64,000 nucleotides of DNA from Salinigranum marinum (lineage in GTDB: Archaea; Halobacteriota; Halobacteria; Halobacteriales; Haloferacaceae), in NCBI RefSeq assembly GCF_024228675.1, contig NZ_CP100461.1:1488001-1552000 (forward strand), read 5' to 3'. Positions 61,164 through 64,000 of this stretch are shown here, piece by piece (position 1 is the stretch's first letter; the number at the start of each line of letters is the position of its first letter). A program made the translations under genes and the position numbers. The notes beneath the pieces were generated by a model. The model searched no databases, was not told where the DNA came from, and saw only the letters and a list, made by a program, of their open reading frames with translations.

Positions 61164-61774
61164 TGACCGGCCTCGTCGATCGCGGGCGCGCGGCCCTCTC
61201 GAAGACGCTCGTCGCCGTCCGCGGTGCCGTCGTCCGGCGCGACGCCCGAGCGATCCTCGTCGGTGTCAGCCTCCTGTATCTCGGGCTGTACCTCTACGTC
61301 CTCGGGCATCTCCGGTTCACCGGCGGCGGCGGCTTCGACTCCCTCGTCGTCTCCGACCCGCTGGCGCGGATGTTCGAGTCGCGGGGACCCCTCGCCTTCG
61401 AACCGGTCGCAGCGCTCGTGGTCGGCCCGCTCGAACTCCTCGTCGCGCCCGTGAACGTCGCCATCGGCGCGGCGCTCGCGCTCCTCGTCGGCGTGAACCT
61501 CGCGGTGTCGTTCCTGGCCTGGCGACACCCCGCCGCGTGTGGGATCGGGAGCGGCGCTCGGGGATCGGGACTCCTCGCCGGCCTCCCGGCGCTCCTCTCG
61601 GGGACGGCCTGCTGTGGGCCGGTCGTCCTCATCGCACTGGGCATCCAAGCGTCGGGCGTCATCGTCGCGTCGTTCGGCTTTCTCGTCCCCGCCGCGGCGC
61701 TCTTACTCTTGGGGAGTCTCGTCTACGTCGGTCGGCAGGTCGATCCGACGGTCGCCGAGCCACGGACCGGTTGA
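61163..61774 (+). CDS. Membrane protein coupled to the DUF3179 lipoprotein
   Basis: 203 residues from ATG 61163. Spans near 33-50 (ILVGVSLLYLGLYLYVLGHL), 82-116 (two) and 136-185 (two), with LLSGTACCGPVVLIALGIQ, a conserved CCGP motif in the fourth span. Possibly a copper or heme-related carrier in the same unit as the lipoprotein; this is inference from motif and coupling only. Confidence 0.75.
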   Translation: MTGLVDRGRAALSKTLVAVRGAVVRRDARAILVGVSLLYLGLYLYVLGHLRFTGGGGFDSLVVSDPLARMFESRGPLAFEPVAALVVGPLELLVAPVNVAIGAALALLVGVNLAVSFLAWRHPAACGIGSGARGSGLLAGLPALLSGTACCGPVVLIALGIQASGVIVASFGFLVPAAALLLLGSLVYVGRQVDPTVAEPRTG

Positions 61775-61885
61775 CGACGGCCGCGCGCGATCGTGACGGC
61801 CCGCATCGACTCCGGTCGCCGGTCACACCCGCGGTCACGACCCCCGGGATTGAAGCGCTCACCCCCGGTACTGACGAGCCAGACG

Positions 61886-63067
61886 ATGACCGCAGGGGAG
61901 CCACGCGCGGCGTTCTCGGAGGCGTACGGCCGGACACCGACGGCGGTAGCGAGTGCCCCGGGCCGGGTGAACCTCGTCGGCGGGCACACCGACTACAACG
62001 AGGGGCTCGTGCTCCCGATGGCCGTCGATCTCCGGACCGCGGTCGCCCTCGCGCCGCGGGACGACGGTCGGATCCGTCTCCGGTCGACGGAGTTCGCCGA
62101 CGAGGTGGTCGTCGACGGCCTCCCCGACGATCCGATCGACGACCGGGACGACTCGTGGGCGAACTACCCGCTGGGCGTCCTCGTCGAACTCGACGCGGCG
62201 GGGCTCGCGCCGGTCGGCGACGGCCTCGACCTCCTCGTGACGGGCGACGTTCCGCAGGGTGCGGGCCTCTCCTCGTCGGCCGCCCTCGAAGTGGCGACCG
62301 CGGCGGCGGCCTACGGGCTCGACCCGGGGGTCGAAACCGGCACGGACCTCCCGAAGGGGCGTCTCGCGGAGGCGGCCTGGCGCGCCGAAACGGGCTTCGT
62401 CGGCCTCGACTGCGGCATCATGGATCAGTACGCGAGCGCGCTCTGCCGGGCGGACGAGGCGCTCTTCTTGGACTGTCGCTCGCGCGAGACCGAGCGCGTC
62501 CCGTTTCCCGACGACGACTACCGCGTGGTCGTCGTCGACACCCGCGTCGAGCACGAGCTGGCCGCGTCGGCGTACAACGACCGCGTGGCCGAGTGTCGGG
62601 AGGCGGCAGAGCGGCTGAACGACCTGCTCGGCGGCGTCGACACGTTGCGCGACGTCGACCGTGACGACTTCCTCGCACACGCCGACCACCTGTCGGCCCC
62701 GCTTCGCCGTCGCGTCCGCCACGTCGTCACGGAGAACGAGCGGGTACGGGCGGCCGCTGCCGCGCTCTCGGCGGGCGACTTCGACGCGGTCGGCGACCGG
62801 ATGTACGAGTCCCACGCCAGCCTCCGCGACGACTACGAGGTGTCCTGCCGAGAACTCGACGCCGTGGTCGACGTCGCGTGGACGACCGACGGCGTCGTCG
62901 GCGCGCGGATGACCGGCGGCGGCTTCGGCGGGAGCGTCGTCGCGCTCGTCGCCGCCGACGCCGTCGACGAGTTCTCCGCGCGCGTCGACCGGGCGCTCTC
63001 CGAGGAGGCCGATGTCCACCCGCGAACGTTCGTCTGCGCGTCCGCCGAGGGCGTCCGCCTGGAGTGA
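61886..63067 (+). CDS. galK: Galactokinase
   Basis: 393 residues from ATG 61886. GHMP kinase: ASAPGRVNLVGGHTDYNEGL (galactokinase signature, sugar site), TGDVPQGAGLSSSAALEVAT (ATP P-loop), FVGLDCGIMDQYASAL (catalytic Asp), ARMTGGGFGGSVVALV (motif 3). Makes galactose 1-phosphate. Complete. The frame opens at 61793 but without homology. No other Leloir gene is in view. Confidence 0.93.
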   Translation: MTAGEPRAAFSEAYGRTPTAVASAPGRVNLVGGHTDYNEGLVLPMAVDLRTAVALAPRDDGRIRLRSTEFADEVVVDGLPDDPIDDRDDSWANYPLGVLVELDAAGLAPVGDGLDLLVTGDVPQGAGLSSSAALEVATAAAAYGLDPGVETGTDLPKGRLAEAAWRAETGFVGLDCGIMDQYASALCRADEALFLDCRSRETERVPFPDDDYRVVVVDTRVEHELAASAYNDRVAECREAAERLNDLLGGVDTLRDVDRDDFLAHADHLSAPLRRRVRHVVTENERVRAAAAALSAGDFDAVGDRMYESHASLRDDYEVSCRELDAVVDVAWTTDGVVGARMTGGGFGGSVVALVAADAVDEFSARVDRALSEEADVHPRTFVCASAEGVRLE

Positions 63068-63082
63068 GCACGAGCGCAGCGC

Positions 63083-64000
63083 TCAGGGGAAGACGCTCTC
63101 GGGCAGGTACGCCGTCACCGTCCAGTTGGGGGCGTCGACGACCTCGCTGATCTTCAGGTCGACCGCCGCCGAACAGAGGATGTACGCCTCGCCACGGGTG
63201 AGCCCGCGCTCGGCCTCGAGGTGGTCGATCATGTGCCGGACGGCCTTCTTCGTCGCGACCATCAGGTCGTCGGCGATCCCCGCGGTGCCGTACATCGGTT
63301 CGTCCGCGCCCGTTGGGGTGAACGGCCCCGTCGTCTCCAGTTCGGGCTGGGTGATCGACTTCTCTTTCAGCACGTCGAAGCGCGCGGTGACGAACATCGG
63401 TGCTTCGATACCCGTCACGCAGACCTCACCGTCACCCTGCGCAGCGTGGCAGTCACCCGTCGAAAAGAGCGCGCCCCCGACCTCGACGGGGAGGTAGAGC
63501 GTCGACCCCGCGGTGAGGTGTTTGATGTCGAAGTTGCCGCCGGTGTCCCTGGGTGGAAGCGTGTCGTGTTCGCCGGTCTCCGCGGGGGCGACGCCCGCGA
63601 TGCCGGGGAACATGTCCAGTGGGACCTCGATGCCGTCGACGAAGTGGGCCGCGCCGTCGTCGAGATCCCAGACGTGTAGGCCCGCGTCGGCAAAGTCCTC
63701 GGGGAGGAGGCCGAGGCCCATCTCGCCGGGCATAAAGCCCGTGAAGCCCCAGCCCTTGTGCTCGAAGTCGAGGAACTCGACGGCGAGGACGTCGCCGGGT
63801 TCGGCACCCTCGACCGCGACCGGCCCCGTCAGCGGGTGGACGGGATCGAAACTCGCGGTCGCGAGGTCCTCGACGTCCGAGTCCGGGCCGACCTGCCCGT
63901 CGAGCGCGTCGCGACACTCGAAGCGAACCACCTCGCCCGGCTCGACGGTGAGAATCGGATCGAGGCTGTTGTCCCAGGCGTTGTGGATGTGCTCGTCGCC
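63083..64000 (-). CDS. Acetamidase/formamidase family protein (N-terminus beyond window)
   Basis: The frame is open to the window edge and reads GDEHIHNAWDNSLDPILTVE... at the edge; about 305 residues are visible. FmdA/AmdA motifs: PVHPLTGPVAVEGAEPGDVL, TGGNFDIKHLTAGSTLYLPV, FSTGDCHAAQGDGEVCVTGI and DHLEAERGLTRGEAYILCSA. Hydrolyses short amides in known members. Convergent with galK, 15 bases between stops. Confidence 0.92.
   Translation of the reverse strand, partial: GDEHIHNAWDNSLDPILTVEPGEVVRFECRDALDGQVGPDSDVEDLATASFDPVHPLTGPVAVEGAEPGDVLAVEFLDFEHKGWGFTGFMPGEMGLGLLPEDFADAGLHVWDLDDGAAHFVDGIEVPLDMFPGIAGVAPAETGEHDTLPPRDTGGNFDIKHLTAGSTLYLPVEVGGALFSTGDCHAAQGDGEVCVTGIEAPMFVTARFDVLKEKSITQPELETTGPFTPTGADEPMYGTAGIADDLMVATKKAVRHMIDHLEAERGLTRGEAYILCSAAVDLKISEVVDAPNWTVTAYLPESVFP

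Noticed and set aside
1-64000. tRNA or rRNA genes
   Set aside because: No complete cloverleaf or rRNA segment was recognised on either strand by eye; a covariance search would be needed to exclude short ones.

Overview
The window is from a haloarchaeon (class Halobacteria). The evidence is an acidic proteome, a TFB transcription factor with a leaderless TATA promoter, haloarchaeal IS families (ISH3, ISH8/IS4, IS1595), archaeal class III pilins, a Bat-type regulator and an archaeal menaquinone gene set. About 41-64 kb is GC-rich and reads as ordinary chromosome. About 0-41 kb is accessory DNA, mixed in base composition and full of insertions and broken genes.

0-1.5 kb: the tail of an unknown gene and a tyrosine recombinase pointing left. 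1.9-18.8 kb: a pleolipovirus-like provirus. It has a small zinc-finger/HNH/HUH-Rep replication block, then an operon with two tandem type IV pilins, small membrane proteins, a spike-like protein (coiled coil plus C-terminal membrane anchor), more membrane proteins and a P-loop ATPase. It ends with two winged-helix regulators and a second tyrosine recombinase. A 15-bp direct repeat (1779-1793 and 18962-18976) is the best candidate for attL/attR. The provirus looks dead: an ISH3 element splits the spike gene, and an IS1595 plus an ISH8 element split a membrane-protein gene.

19-37.4 kb: a defence-like island read leftwards. The order of transcription is a 5'-truncated long Argonaute (end of PAZ, L2, MID, PIWI with DEDD), a PLD-nuclease/AAA-ATPase fusion, an AddB-like inactivated helicase, a Cas4/AddB-type Fe-S nuclease and a UvrD/AddA-type helicase-nuclease. 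Three of these genes are coupled by ATGA overlaps. Beyond them lie an AAA-DUF234 ATPase, a small acidic protein and an N6-adenine methyltransferase broken by IS1595 and ISH8 copies with clear target duplications. My reading is that DNA processing by the AddAB-like machine feeds Argonaute. Both the Argonaute N-terminus and the methyltransferase are now damaged.

37.3-41.2 kb: a gene graveyard at the island/chromosome border. It holds a winged-helix gene and its partner (both frameshifted), an AbrB-type antitoxin pseudogene, a truncated Tat protein and a decayed ABC ATPase, with an intact hydrolase and a Bat-like regulator between them.

41.2-64 kb: chromosome. It carries menB, a membrane protein, menD and menF; a molybdopterin oxidoreductase, an RHH protein, a UPF0058 protein, a rhomboid protease, a METTL5-like methyltransferase, TFB, an Agl23-like membrane protein, a universal stress protein, a 2Fe-2S ferredoxin and a rhodanese-metallo-beta-lactamase. 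A ferritin-like protein follows, then a histidine kinase split by a 405-bp element that encodes its own RHH protein between two identical-arm palindromes. The last genes are a MOSC protein, a DUF3179 lipoprotein, a membrane protein, galactokinase and a partial acetamidase.
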